Below, piece after piece: positions 10,427 through 21,405 of a stretch of 64,000 nt of DNA. Numbering within the stretch: the first letter of the stretch is position 1; every line of letters begins with the position of its first letter. The notes beneath the pieces are model-generated. The model searched no databases and was not told the DNA's origin. It saw only the letters and a program-made list of their open reading frames with translations. The stretch comes from Opeltia flavorubescens (taxonomy: Eukaryota > Ascomycota > Lecanoromycetes > Teloschistales > Teloschistaceae), in NCBI GenBank assembly GCA_000442125.1, contig KE546970.1, forward strand, positions 434,001 to 498,000, given 5' to 3'. A program made the translations under genes and the position numbers.

Positions 10427-12470
10427 TCAAAACGCGAATCTCTCACTCCCTCTCCTTACAAACCTCAATGCCACCTTCCCGCCTCTTAATTGCATGGTGA
10501 AAACCATGCTCATCTTCTCCCTCATTAACCCCCTCACCTCCTCACTCACTTTCCCCCAAACCTTTCTCCTCTCCGTCTCCCCCATCCGCTCCACTTCTTC
10601 ATCGCTCGCATACTTATCCAACGCCAACTCGACGGAGTAGTATTTGAAGATAACGGCGAGCACGGCCAAGACCTCTGTTTGTGCAAAACGTCGACCGAGG
10701 CACGCGCGAAAGCCTTCGCTGAAGGGGATGTATGCGCCGCGGGGTGGGCGGTGAAGATTCGAAGAGACGTTAGTGCCTGTGGCAGTGTTGGGCGCATCTT
10801 CACTATGGGGGGTGGTTGTAGATTCGCCGGAGATGGGTTCTCGACTGGAAGACTGCCCTCCGCGGAGCCAGCGCTCCGGTTTGAATTCCTCGAGATCGTT
10901 ATTCGTGTTGCTGGTTGGATGGATCGGATGATTTGGGTCCGCAGGCGAACCAGCAGGCCAGGCTTTGGGGTTACGGTGAGCGGCGACGGAAACTAGGTTG
11001 ATGTAAGTTGCGGGAGGGATATGAAATTCCTTGCCATCGATGGTGAGTGGTTGTGGAGGGCTGTTCCTAGGAACGCATTTAGGGATCGCGGAAACGGGAG
11101 GGATGAGTCGGAGCTCTTCCGCCAGAACAGCGCCTGCCATGCTGCCAAAGAGCATATTGAAGTCGCGATCGTAATCCCAATCGGAAATTGGACGGGAACC
11201 AAAGATGTGGTCGAGAGAAGCTTGGAGGCGACGCTGGGATGCGGGATGAAGAGCAAGGTAGACGCAGGAGAAGTGGATGGAGTTGGCGGCGGTCTCATGT
11301 CCGGCAAGAAGGAAGATGAAGGCGTTGCCCTTGATTTCGGCGTCACTTAGGGCAGGTTTTGATGGGCTTTTGTCCGGAGAGCCGTTGTTGAGTGATTGGG
11401 AAGTTGTACCTGTGCCTTTTAGAAGGAAGCCCATTAGATCCATGCCCTCTTGAGGTTTTCCAGTAGCTCCACTAGCGATGTCATGCTTTTTGGCATCGAA
11501 CAGCTCTTCAAGATACTTGCCCCATTCAATGTAGGCCGTGTACGCGGTCTGAATGCCCTTGAACGGCAGAATCTCTGACGTAGAACATTAGACGAAATCT
11601 CGAGCGCATGAATCCAGCGAAGGACTTACTCAAAAGATACTTTGGAACGATCAGTATCCATACCATGCTATGGAGGAGGGTTGAGAGTGCCTCTGTGTAG
11701 CTCATGATGTGCTCTTTGCTGAATTCTGGTTCTTTGGGACCACTTTCAGCCGTTACATGTAGATCATCATTGGCTGCTGGTTGTTTTTTATGTTGATCCG
11801 AGGTTGGCCAATTCAATTTGACTCCAAAACCTGCGCAGCTGATGACATGGAGACTAAGTCGCATACAGTCTGCAGCGACAGTATAAATAGCAGCAGATGA
11901 ATCGGTTTGATCTCCCATCCATCCTCCGACCATTGCCTGAGCCTGCCGTATGCTCTCAAACCATACTAGCCGATTGTTCTTTTCGTTGAAAGGTGGGCTG
12001 ACCGTTTTCCGATGGTGTTTCCAGACATGACCCTCAGTGCTTACAACGTTTCTTCCATACAGCTCGGTCGAGCCATAAACCTCGACGGGCTTAGGGAATG
12101 CGTTCCTTCTAGTGGTGATCTGATCGATGACAGCAGCGTCGGCAGTCTGGAGGTAGTTTCTTGCTGGCGATACAGTCATGAAACTGTCACAGCCAAGACG
12201 CTGGAAAATTGTATATTGTTGTTGCCATGGCCAGTCATTCGAAAGCAGGGCACACGTGAGGCTATCCCGGACGATTGGGATTCGACGGATATATGGTACC
12301 AGGAATGGGCGTATGATCAGCCAAGGAAGGTTGAGATTATTCCAAGGGAGGACAACGTAGGTCAAGCCAGTCGCCTTTGCGATGACAATATTCCGACGAA
12401 GGGCCCAACAACTGTGCAGGATGTAGACAAGAGGGAAGGCAAGTAAGGTAATGACCAGATTTGAGAACAT
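10427..12470 (-). CDS. Cytochrome P450 monooxygenase
   Basis: Haem-thiolate monooxygenase, 662 aa from exons 12470-11630 and 11574-10427. The N-terminus is a membrane anchor (MFSNLVITLLAFPLVYIL), placing it on the ER. The C-helix WxxxR equivalent is VWKHHRKTVSPPF, the I-helix oxygen-activation motif is LLAGHETAANS near residue 371, and the K-helix ExxR is EELRLIPP. The PERW-type motif is FKPERWLRGG and the haem loop FSEGFRACLGRRFA has its Cys ligand near residue 570. The protein is long for a P450 (usually about 500) because of low-complexity Ser/Thr/Pro/Asn loops, one of them between PERW and the haem loop. It resembles fungal E-class group I enzymes of secondary or fatty-acid metabolism; the substrate is unknown. 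No biosynthetic backbone gene lies beside it. Confidence 0.94.
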
Positions 12471-14029
12471 CTTTAGTCAAGATTTCAAGGTGCTGCTTGA
12501 TTATCATTCAAAGCTGATATCTGGACGCATTTCCCAAATTGAAAAGGATTTATCATCGATGAGGTAGAAACTTGATAGTAGATGATTTTTCAAGAGTCCA
12601 TCGTCGGCGGGGATATAGTACCACAAGGGATTTTTTATGAAACATGGAAAGAAAAAGTCATTCACTGCAATGGAAGACTGCACATGATCTTCATCGAATA
12701 TTCGCTTATGGCAGGNGATCTCGTAGGGGAGGAATACAAGATATTGACACATACTAATATTCAAGGACAAAGAATGGAGTGCAACAAGATGTAGGCAAAA
12801 CCGGGCATCGCTTAGAAGAGACAAAGATGCTCTAAGAGACATATTCTCGGATGGGGAAGTCGCGATCTGGCTCGCTTGGAACAACAGGCCACGATGATGT
12901 GAGTAGATCCTTCGGATTACGAGTCGAGCGTTGATATTGACACCCCCAGCAGCTCAGTCTGCTTGCCGTTCCTACCGAGCCATGTGTTTTGAATAATACT
13001 GACCGCCGATAAGGCCTGGTGCCTAGACGCGAAGGTCAGATCAGATCCAATTCTTGTGGTTTAGTTCTAGGAACACATTCGGTAAGTGCTCCGGTGGAGG
13101 TTGGCATTGTCGCACCTGGCTTGCTGATCGCCACCTTCGCTTGCGAGTCATGATCGTCGACGAATTTCTTCTTCGGCTCTCACCCGTCCCGAGAACCCTG
13201 TGACTCCATGAGCTCCCTTTTCCAGAAGAATGAATGGAAGGCTCGGGTGCACACTCAAGAGGCTGCACTTAAAGAGATCGACGACCGCCACAGACGCAGG
13301 TCACCGCTCGCTACGCAAGCGATGGAACAGGGTGGGAGTAAATGCTAGCCAACCGTTCCCCTGGCCCCGGTCAAGCCACCTGCCTGGTGCTGCAACTCCC
13401 TCGTGGGTCAAGCCAGATCCCGGCGATTTGCTCCGGCTTGTTCCTTGGGGGCCAGATGAAAACCGAACAGTTTCCAGCTTGTGCAACATATAGATGAAAT
13501 CAAGGTGGCTACCTTAACCCGAGCTCATGTGATATTAAGGAGCAACAACAAGAGTCCTGCATCGTGCAAAACTCGGATACCTCACTCACTCTCACGCAGC
13601 TCGGTATTGGACAGGCTCGCTTAGAGGATTGCTGGTAGCAAACCCGGCGTCACCTCGTGTGTGCGTTGTCAAGCGCCTTCGGTTACATGATACCTGAAAA
13701 GCATTGAACATGAAGGATAAATTGCCATGCGAGGCTAAGAGACGTATCCCGGGAACAGAGAACCGACATGGCAATGCAGAGAATGGTTAAGGTATATGGA
13801 TACAAGGTTTCAATCCGAAAAACGCTCCGTGTAGCGGAGATTATGTTCACATCTTCTGATCAGTCGTGTAAGATTTGTGTAATCAATGTATCATGCACAG
13901 CGATATCTAGGAATGTACAGATGCAAATACACCGCATGATCTCTAACTGTGACTTTGACATTATTATCCACAATGGTTCATTAGCGGCTTCTGATCCCTA
14001 GAGAAGCCACGGCCCCAAGCTTGACCATC
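12471..14029. other. Long intergenic region
   Basis: About 1.56 kb upstream of the P450 start, with one ambiguous base at 12716. Several frames of 60-125 codons exist on both strands, but none has a family signature, good splice context or typical composition. No tRNA, terminal inverted repeat or tandem repeat was recognised by eye. Confidence 0.45.
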
Positions 14030-15034
14030 TCATCTTACCTCCCGCTCCTCAAGTTTGGATACACGTTTCTCTAGCTCTTCAGCCTTGCGGTTTAACTTTC
14101 GTACCCTTACACTGATGCTTTCCAGGTACTCTTTTCCCTGCTTCAAATCCTGCTTCATGCAATTTATCGTGTTAAGCGTTCCGTCCCGACCCATTCGATC
14201 TGGGGGATCTTGCAAGCAGGGTTCATGGTCAGGGTATCTCTTAGGTACAGGTGGAGGTCTATCCTCGTCGGGATCTAAACATGAATGGCGCTTAGGGGTC
14301 TGGCTCGCACATGGATTAGGAGACGCTGGCGCGGATTGTGAAGATGAGTTCAATGTCCAACAGTAGCCAGGAGATGGCATCCCTGCTCGTCCGTCTTTGT
14401 TGAGAGGGCCCCAGTGAGAGCTTTCAGAACCATCGTCGTAGCGAGTGCTGCACTGCTTCCTATCCTCCCGACAACGAGGAAACCCTGTCGAAGGATGAAA
14501 GTTTTTTCCACCGGAGTCATCGACATTATAGGCAGGAGACTCCTGATCTTCATCATCCCCGTCTTCTTCTCTTGCCCCGTTGCCCTCAAAAGGCGTGAAA
14601 CGATGATGATTATCGAATGACGTCCACTCGTCAGGACGTCCTCGCTGATGATGGGCGGCAAATGGCCCCTTGAGTGATGAAGGGAATGGTGAGCATGGAC
14701 GATTCCTTTGATCGAAATCCTGTTGCAGCGGATCGTGCAGGGGGAATGCTGCACTAGAATCCCCTACCCACTCCCACGGGCCTCGATCGAATAATCTCCC
14801 TCCCCATCGCCTTGGTCTCCTGTAAGGTTGGTAAGATGACTGAAACCAAGCATCATACTCAGCGTTATTTCGTCTTGTGCCATGGTACCACCTTGAGGTC
14901 TCTTCGTTGTCAAAATGACAATGGAGTCGTTCGGATGGTCTGTAGTCATTAAACAGTGGATCATAAGAAGCTTCATGAATATGGGCAGACAGGAGATCCG
15001 GGAATTCTGACTGCATATGGTACCGGAATTCCAT
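14030..15034 (-). CDS. Hypothetical protein with C-terminal coiled coil
   Basis: An uninterrupted 334-aa frame not recognised as a known family. It is rich in His, Arg, Asp, Ser, Pro and Trp/Tyr in the first 250 residues, with an acidic patch (EEDGDDEDQES) and a Pro-rich stretch (DEDRPPPVPKRYPDHEP), so it is probably largely disordered. The last about 50 residues have heptad-like spacing (LKQGKEYLESISVRVRKL, then AEELEKRVSKLEEREVR), a likely short dimeric coiled coil. There is no signal peptide or membrane segment. The ATG at 15034 is the first in frame. It is probably a lineage-restricted protein of unknown function; length and composition argue against chance, but homology is not shown. Confidence 0.6.
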   Translation of the reverse strand: MEFRYHMQSEFPDLLSAHIHEASYDPLFNDYRPSERLHCHFDNEETSRWYHGTRRNNAEYDAWFQSSYQPYRRPRRWGGRLFDRGPWEWVGDSSAAFPLHDPLQQDFDQRNRPCSPFPSSLKGPFAAHHQRGRPDEWTSFDNHHRFTPFEGNGAREEDGDDEDQESPAYNVDDSGGKNFHPSTGFPRCREDRKQCSTRYDDGSESSHWGPLNKDGRAGMPSPGYCWTLNSSSQSAPASPNPCASQTPKRHSCLDPDEDRPPPVPKRYPDHEPCLQDPPDRMGRDGTLNTINCMKQDLKQGKEYLESISVRVRKLNRKAEELEKRVSKLEEREVR

Positions 15035-15511
15035 GGTGTTTCAAAGCTGCACGAGAGCCAAAAAGGTCTTTGAAAGGAAGAGTCACCGTTGATAAAGAGA
15101 AATCATGGCAGGGTGTTTGGACAAGGGTCGTGACACTTCAGCAAACGAAGGTCTCTGAACCTTCAAACCGGCTGCGGCTATACCTTATGTTTGTTTGCTA
15201 CCTGGCTTGCTTGTGTAGCTGCTATACGTGGCATGCAAGGATTCCCAACAAGACACTGCTTGGATGTTTCACTCGATCGCGTGTTATTACAAACATCTGC
15301 AAGAATTGCGAATGTTAAAGACTGCACGTGTAAATTCTGTCAGAGTATAATAGAACATTGAGAGCCAGAAACCTAGAAGCAATGCGTAAACAATGTGCAA
15401 TGCCTGCCTCATGAACCCGTCGAGCTTTAAGCTCTCGATAACGCCACCCATCCCAATATTTTACGTCTAGGGGTATCCAACCAAGACCGGTGAGAAAATG
15501 ACCTACCCATG
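15035..15511. other. Intergenic stretch
   Basis: About 477 bp between two minus-strand genes; no supported gene. It would contain the promoter of the hypothetical gene ending at 14030. Confidence 0.45.
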
Positions 15512-17353
15512 CTAGAAGAAACCGCTATTCTCGCCCTTCGCCTCGTCCTCCTTTGCCCGATTGAACCACCCAGGCATCCACGAGTTACGGTTCGCTTTCT
15601 TTCGGGCTGTCATCTCGTCAGCTTTGGTATTCTCATCGCCGCCACTTTCCATTTCGCGATTTTCCTGGACGAGCCGCAGAGGACGTAATCTATTCTGTGT
15701 CATAACAGCCCCAGTATAATTTGTGTAGCCGGACTTGGTCTTATCTTTCCCTGATAAGTCTCCACTTCTGTCGCTGTAAGTGCTATTCGAGCTGCTACCA
15801 GGGCGCTCTTGGGAGAATCGAGACCCAGATGCCGCCCTAGACGTGGGATTAGAACTGGGCACCCCTGTCGTAGGAGCGAAAAAGGGATTCCTGGCGATAC
15901 TTGTGCCAGGACTGATACCAGGACTCAGTGGGCCACCAGAACCGGTCGATGGAGGTCCACGATACATCTGGTTGACTATAGGTGCAGCCATTGGCAACTC
16001 GGATTGGGAACGCCGGTGCGACTCCAAGCGTCCAAACTGCGAACGTGACATAGGAACACTGGAATTCTTCGAAGTATCTTCATCAACTGAAGGTGTAGCT
16101 GTTGCAGAAGGAGCCATAAAGCTCATCGGTCTTGGACGTCGAGGTCCACTAACAACGGATTTTGCTCTCTGGAGTAATGATGGGGCAACTTCGTTCTCTT
16201 TTTCTGGTGGAGGCGGCGGCAGCTCTTTATCTTTGTTTCCTGCCTTTGCTCCTGCGTTAGGCTGTGTAATTGACGACATTAGATCTGGTGATTTTTCAAG
16301 GACATTCTCGAATTCCTTGTGAGATAGAAGTCGCCCGATGATATTCTCGATGTAGAGCGTCAAGGCCTTGTTTTGATCCTTGAGAGACTTCGCTTCGAGT
16401 TCCAAACGCCGATAATTCTCGCTCTCGCCTTCCGCTGACTCTAGCTCCTCCGCCAAAGATCCGAGGCCTGTGGAGGGCTGCATGACTTCTGTCTTCGTAA
16501 AGTCTCCGTTCAATGTCTTTTCGCTCAGCAAAAGCTGAAAGCTCTCATTTTCCTCCATCAATCGGGCATTCGTGATTCGAGTCTCGAGAATCGTTTTCTC
16601 GAGCTCTTGCAGACGATTGCCACCCACATTCTCGAGTTCCATGATCTTGATCTGTGACTCAGTGATTTCCAACCGAAGAGAGTCGATCAGCTTATCCTTC
16701 TGGATTGCCTCCCGTGAAGCTTCACGATGACCGCTCACTTGATAGGAGGGTTGGGAAGGATTGCTGTCTTCCCTACTTAAGTCTGGGGACGATTTGTGAG
16801 ACTCTGGATCCCGACCGGCCAAGTTGTCCTTTAACCGTTTATTGGCAGCCCGTAACTCTTCTTCCACAGCTTTTTGTTCCAATTGATCCCTTAGCATAGC
16901 CTTTCGCTCAGAATCAAACTCGCTTTCCGTATCCCTCCGCTGTCTTGCAGCAATCTTCTCCTGATCTTCCAGCTTGGTAATCTTTTCCTCACGTTCGTGC
17001 AGCCGATCTTCGAGCCTACCATGCTCTTGTAGTATTTCTTTTAGACGGCTTTCCATAACTTGTAGTTGCCGCTGATAGTCCTCTGACATTGTCTCAGCTC
17101 TCTGAACTCTTTGACGGAATTCTTCCAACAAGGACGCATGCTCTGCCCTTGCATCGGCTTCTTCCGCATTATCAGGTGTTAAGGAAGGTCCGTTGGAGCG
17201 GTTTACGCTGGAGGTCGGCTTCTTGAAACTGCCACGAGTACTTCTTGAGACATTGTTCATGCCACGAACAGGCGAAGAGCGTCCAGTTCCAGTCAGGTTT
17301 GAAGATGATGTCGCTGATCCCCGCGAGCTGGGGGAACGAGCGAAGTTACTCAT
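15512..17353 (-). CDS. Conserved fungal coiled-coil protein ('M protein repeat'-type annotation)
   Basis: Single-exon 613-aa protein. Residues 1-60 are Ser/Arg/Gly-rich and basic. About residues 65-370 form extended coiled coil (ASLLEEFRQRVQRAETMSED; RLKEILQEHGRLEDRLHER; KDQNKALTLYIENIIGRLL). The C-terminal 240 residues are disordered, with PPPPPEKE, many SP/TP/SR sites and a basic, aromatic end (RKKANRNSWMPGWFNRAKEDE). Similar Pezizomycotina proteins are often labelled 'M protein repeat protein'; the label is by coiled-coil resemblance only. The architecture would suit a cytoskeletal or spindle-pole scaffold, but that is inference. It is divergent from RPL30 with 609 bp between starts. Confidence 0.85.
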   Translation of the reverse strand: MSNFARSPSSRGSATSSSNLTGTGRSSPVRGMNNVSRSTRGSFKKPTSSVNRSNGPSLTPDNAEEADARAEHASLLEEFRQRVQRAETMSEDYQRQLQVMESRLKEILQEHGRLEDRLHEREEKITKLEDQEKIAARQRRDTESEFDSERKAMLRDQLEQKAVEEELRAANKRLKDNLAGRDPESHKSSPDLSREDSNPSQPSYQVSGHREASREAIQKDKLIDSLRLEITESQIKIMELENVGGNRLQELEKTILETRITNARLMEENESFQLLLSEKTLNGDFTKTEVMQPSTGLGSLAEELESAEGESENYRRLELEAKSLKDQNKALTLYIENIIGRLLSHKEFENVLEKSPDLMSSITQPNAGAKAGNKDKELPPPPPEKENEVAPSLLQRAKSVVSGPRRPRPMSFMAPSATATPSVDEDTSKNSSVPMSRSQFGRLESHRRSQSELPMAAPIVNQMYRGPPSTGSGGPLSPGISPGTSIARNPFFAPTTGVPSSNPTSRAASGSRFSQERPGSSSNSTYSDRSGDLSGKDKTKSGYTNYTGAVMTQNRLRPLRLVQENREMESGGDENTKADEMTARKKANRNSWMPGWFNRAKEDEAKGENSGFF

Positions 17354-17962
17354 CGCTTATGGGAGTGACACTTATGGATGTATACGAGATATCACGGAAT
17401 GCTGGATATCAGGAGTAAGCCATTCAAGTCCTCAACAATTTTCCGGAGCTTCGGTCGATAGAAGAAACTCAGATAGAGAGTATCTGAGAAATCTAGACAC
17501 GATAAGGTAAGGGGTCCGAGATGTTCTGCCTACGGACAGGAAGCTTTGGGTCACTGCGGATGCCAGATCGCTTGTATCGTTGGTCTGTTTGAGACAAGGG
17601 TTGATAGCTTTGTAGCATTCCCGTTCATACGCAAGCTCTGTGAGGAAGTTTCTTTGCTTTATAACCAAGCCTCGAGGAAGAGTCAACTCATCTGGTAATT
17701 GAATGATGGATATGAACAGATGACCCTTATATTGCGGGAGAATGAGCCATAGATGTAAATATCCCGATATTGCATGGATCAGATTCCCGATGGAGAAGTC
17801 GCGGATCGGCACAGGGTTCAGTCTCCGGCAAACACGCCACCTGCACGGTTAGCGCATATCGCTAAAGTCGACCACACAAGTTGTACATATCATTAATAGC
17901 ATTTCATTCAGCACTCAGCAACAAGTTCCACAATTTAGATTCTTGCCGGAGCATTAGCAACG
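17354..17962. other. Divergent intergenic region, coiled-coil gene / RPL30
   Basis: 609 bp serving both promoters. No TTAGGG-type motif like that of RPL10 was seen; no additional gene. Confidence 0.45.
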
Positions 17963-18561
17963 ATGGCACCCACCACCAAGAAAGCGAAGAAAACAGCGGA
18001 TAGCATCAACAGCCGTCTTGCGTTGGTCATGAAGTCTGGCAAAGGTTCGCATACCTTTTCTCTATTAATAAATTTCTAGTACTAATTCATTGGTTGGTAG
18101 TCACTCTGGGATACAAGTCGACGCTCAAGTCTCTTCGATCTGGCAAAGCGAAGCTCGTTATCATCGCTGGAAACACCCCCCCTCTGAGGAAGAGTGAGCT
18201 TGAATGTATGCGGCAGTTGAAGCTATGGTTGGGGTCTGAATAAGGCTAACATAATGGCAGATTATTCGATGTTAGCAAAGACCAATGTCCATCACTTTGC
18301 TGGCAACAACGTAAGCGTCCCCTTGCCTTAACGGTCCATGTCGCGTCTCCCTCCTTATCAGCTGCCCAAGAATCAGAGATTTATCTGCCTTGGGCGTCTA
18401 CCCAGAGAAGGGGCCTTCGACATAAGGCACTGGAGGGTAACTCGAATACTAACTCCTTACCGCAGATCGAACTCGGAACTGCTTGCGGAAAGCTCTACAG
18501 ATGCTCCACGATGGCTGTGTTGGATGCGGGCGACTCGGACATCTTGGGCGCAGCATCATGA
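17963..18561 (+). CDS. RPL30: 60S ribosomal protein L30 (eL30)
   Basis: Component of the large cytosolic ribosomal subunit. Four exons, 17963-18044, 18101-18205, 18261-18310 and 18466-18561, give 110 aa, matching the family length. The protein begins [20 protein letters not shown] and continues [60 protein letters not shown] and [19 protein letters not shown], which is diagnostic. The first donor is GTTCGC rather than GTAAGT/GTATGT, but phase and protein require it. The last intron is 155 nt. In yeast L30 autoregulates splicing of its own first intron; the sequence here does not show whether that applies. It is followed on the same strand by RPL10. Confidence 0.96.
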
Positions 18562-18808
18562 GAATAGGAAGGTCAGGGATTGATTTTAATGGGACGGACG
18601 ATCTGCTCTCGGAGCGTGTCACTATTCGCCGTAGCTCTTGTTGCGAGAATCTATCTGCGGATGTTCATGGAATATTCGCTGAGTCTAGCTAGACATTCGT
18701 AATCCTTGAGAGCACAAGAAGCGCTTACAAAGTAGAGTCTGATGTTTCTATGATGTGACTGATGTTTTCGCAATGGCTAAATGAGCTGACTGCGGAATTT
18801 GGGCGAAG
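18562..18808. other. Intergenic, RPL30 to RPL10
   Basis: RPL30 3' end and distal RPL10 promoter; no further gene seen. Confidence 0.4.
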
Positions 18809-18819
18809 TAGGGTTAGGG
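18809..18819 (+). promoter_or_regulatory. Tandem TTAGGG-type (Tbf1-like) site upstream of RPL10
   Basis: TAGGGTTAGGG, a double telomere-like repeat, lies about 170 bp before the RPL10 ATG. In many ascomycetes Tbf1-type factors bind such repeats in ribosomal protein promoters. The site is seen; its use here is inferred. Confidence 0.45.
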
Positions 18820-18986
18820 CACACTTGAAGTGGTGACCAGCTGCTTCCGCTTGATTTGTCAGTCAGTTAGTTATAAATCGCCTTTGGCCCTCTACTCTTC
18901 AAGTAGAAACCTCTCAAATTTCCCACACGTAGTTTTCTCTCTATTCCCTGCAGTAACTTCACGTAACTCGCAGAATAACTACCGAG

Positions 18987-19926
18987 ATGGCACGACGTCC
19001 AGCGAGATGTTATCGCTATTGCAAAAACAAGGTACGCTTCTCTTGACTCCTACCTTTGCACCACCTTTTCCCGAGCTCCTACGGTATCTACGCTTCATTG
19101 TCTGAGCTGACGACCTACCTAAACAGCCATATCCAAAGTCCCGCTTCAACCGCGGTGTCCCTGACCCAAAAATCCGCATCTTCGACCTCGGCCGCAAGCG
19201 TGCGAACGTCGACGAATTCCCTCTTTGCGTCCACATGGTCTCAAATGAGTACGAACAGCTATCGTCAGAAGCTCTAGAAGCAGCCCGTATCTGCGCGAAT
19301 AAGTACGTTGCCTGCCTATCTTTGAGGCAATACCCTAGAGCAGACTCTGCTGCTTCAACGAAGAAGACAACTTCTTGATTCACTTGAAGAATAAAAAGCT
19401 GACGGTATACTTCACAATCTAGGTATCTTGTCAAGACTGCCGGTAAAGAAGGATTTCATCTCCGTGTTCGCGCCCACCCCTACCATGTCGTCCGTATCAA
19501 CAAGATGTTGTCCTGCGCCGGTGCCGATAGATTGCAAACTGGTATGCGTGGTGCATGGGGCAAACCTAATGGCACAGTCGCTCGCGTCAACATTGGTCAA
19601 ATCCTCCTGAGTGTCCGCACTCGTGATAACCGTACGTATCCACCTTTTCGCAAACAGACCAGCATCGGATGATCTAAACATTCAATGCAGACCGTGCTAC
19701 AGCCATCGAAGCCCTCCGCCGCTCCCAATACAAGTTCCCAGGCCGCCAGAAAATCATCGTGTCGAAGAACTGGGGCTTCACTCCTCTACGTCGGGATGAG
19801 TATCTCGAGAAGCGTGCCGAGGGGAAAGTCAAGATCGACGGTGCCTATGTGCAATTCTTGAGAAACAAGGGACCGATTGAAAGAAATGTGGGATTGTTCC
19901 CCGAGGCATTTGAGACGGAGGCATGA
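18987..19926 (+). CDS. RPL10: 60S ribosomal protein L10 (uL16)
   Basis: Large-subunit protein near the peptidyl-transferase/tRNA corridor, joined late in 60S maturation. Exons 18987-19031, 19127-19302, 19423-19631 and 19691-19926 give 221 aa, the normal length. Diagnostic stretches are [39 protein letters not shown], the P-site loop region [19 protein letters not shown] and [20 protein letters not shown]. The ending is [13 protein letters not shown]. All exon phases agree. It sits in tandem with RPL30, with an upstream TTAGGG pair and a CT-rich leader typical of ribosomal protein mRNAs. Confidence 0.97.
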
Positions 19927-21405
19927 ATAAGATGATTCTGAAAGGAGATGTTGAGCAAGGTTGCGGAATGATGGAGATAGATAACGGACAATGAGATCAT
20001 GCTGCATGGCTTCCGATGTCCTGGTTCCTTGTCAATTTCATATGCTGTTGCTCCCCTAGCAGGTAGGTCTTCATGGTCTTAAACAAGTAGAGCTGGTAGC
20101 GTCCGAGTTTCTCCCTATAGCCTGATACGCTGTCTTGCTGGTGCATTTAGCATTAGATGCCTACTCCCGCCCGCCGTAGGCCCTCTTGGCCCCTGATCAA
20201 AAAAGCGATTAAGATAGGCTTCACACGTGAACACTACAACAACAGCGATCGTTACGCAAACATTGCATCATAAATCTTGATTACCGTAAGGATGTTAGCC
20301 GAAAATCTCAGCCCTACTATGGAAGGACTGTCGGAGCTACCTATGCAGTTTCTTGTATAAGATTCCGTGAGTTCTGGCGGGGAACGCGGTGTCCTATTCG
20401 CTTCTGTTGGTCACCCGGAGGGGGGCTTCTCCTAAACTCGACTTTTGACCTCGACGCAAAACACTATGCCTCCCGGCGAGGGCATCGCTAATACATCGGA
20501 CCCGCTCTGTTTTATCTTGTATTCGATTCGATTGCTATTACCTCGTACTCCATAGCCGATCAATGCAGACATGAGCATCCACTTGTCAACTTAAAGCTGA
20601 CATCTACAACAGCAACAGCACGGCTACATATCCAACATTCGATAGCAAAACGGCATAATCACTAATGGAAAGAATGATATGGGAGAGTAGAAAGCAGTCC
20701 TAGATTGAGCTATCTAGAGACCTATCCGCAGATCATATCTCCTCAGCAAGTAATAATTGATGCTATTGACACACTTTTCATCATCGTCTTCTCCGAATGT
20801 CCTTCCTCAATAAGATAAGAAATGCTTTTTGGAAGAAATGTTTCCGCCAGTGAGCTCGTCAATCGGCCGTTTCATTAGGAAAAGAAAAGAATNTGTTCCA
20901 CCAGCGAAAAGCTCCTGTGCTCCAGACCGCCGTTTTCGATATGTTGGTTTCATCATGGGAATTTGTGATAATAATGCTGAATTCTGGTGCATGTGTCAGT
21001 TGTTGCGTTGAGCAAGGGGAACGGAGGAAAGTGGAATGGACATACAGAATTCCCATTGATGAAACGATGTCATGAACTACTCTTTTTCGACTTGGCCAAA
21101 GTCGCGAGGCTAGGGACAGCTTGGTCAGTAAAAGGAACGTACAGTGGACGAAAAACAGTGTGACATACCTCGTCGACAGTGACTGGGTCATCCGAAGCGG
21201 TGACTACAAAGCGGATGGGTTGGTTAGCAGATGTCTTCCGACGCGAAAGAGGACGAAAGTGAAATGAAAAAGAAAATCAGCTAAGAATACATGATGATCA
21301 AAATCAGCAAAGAAGTAAAGAACGCCAGACAGCCATGGATTGCGACTCTTGTACAAAATTCATGACCAAGTCCCTTCGAAGTGTGACGAAAGTCGAGTCC
21401 CCAGG
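19927..21405. other. Long intergenic region with a possible short spliced transcript
   Basis: About 1.48 kb. Around 20805-21240 on the minus strand there are two well-formed intron-like segments (a GTATGTCACAC... donor near 21174 and a GTATGTCCATTC... donor near 21046, the latter ending CACCAG). No joined reading frame of useful length or recognisable product results. One N at 20893 lies in this stretch. The remainder holds nothing recognised. Confidence 0.4.

Noticed and set aside
12504-12884. Minus-strand frame upstream of the P450
   Set aside because: Contains the N base, has no recognisable domain and sits in the P450 promoter region.
12880-14000. Possible tRNA or other structured RNA
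   Set aside because: No B-box-like GGTTCRANNCC with a matching acceptor stem was found by eye here or in the other long spacers; a tRNAscan-SE run would be decisive.
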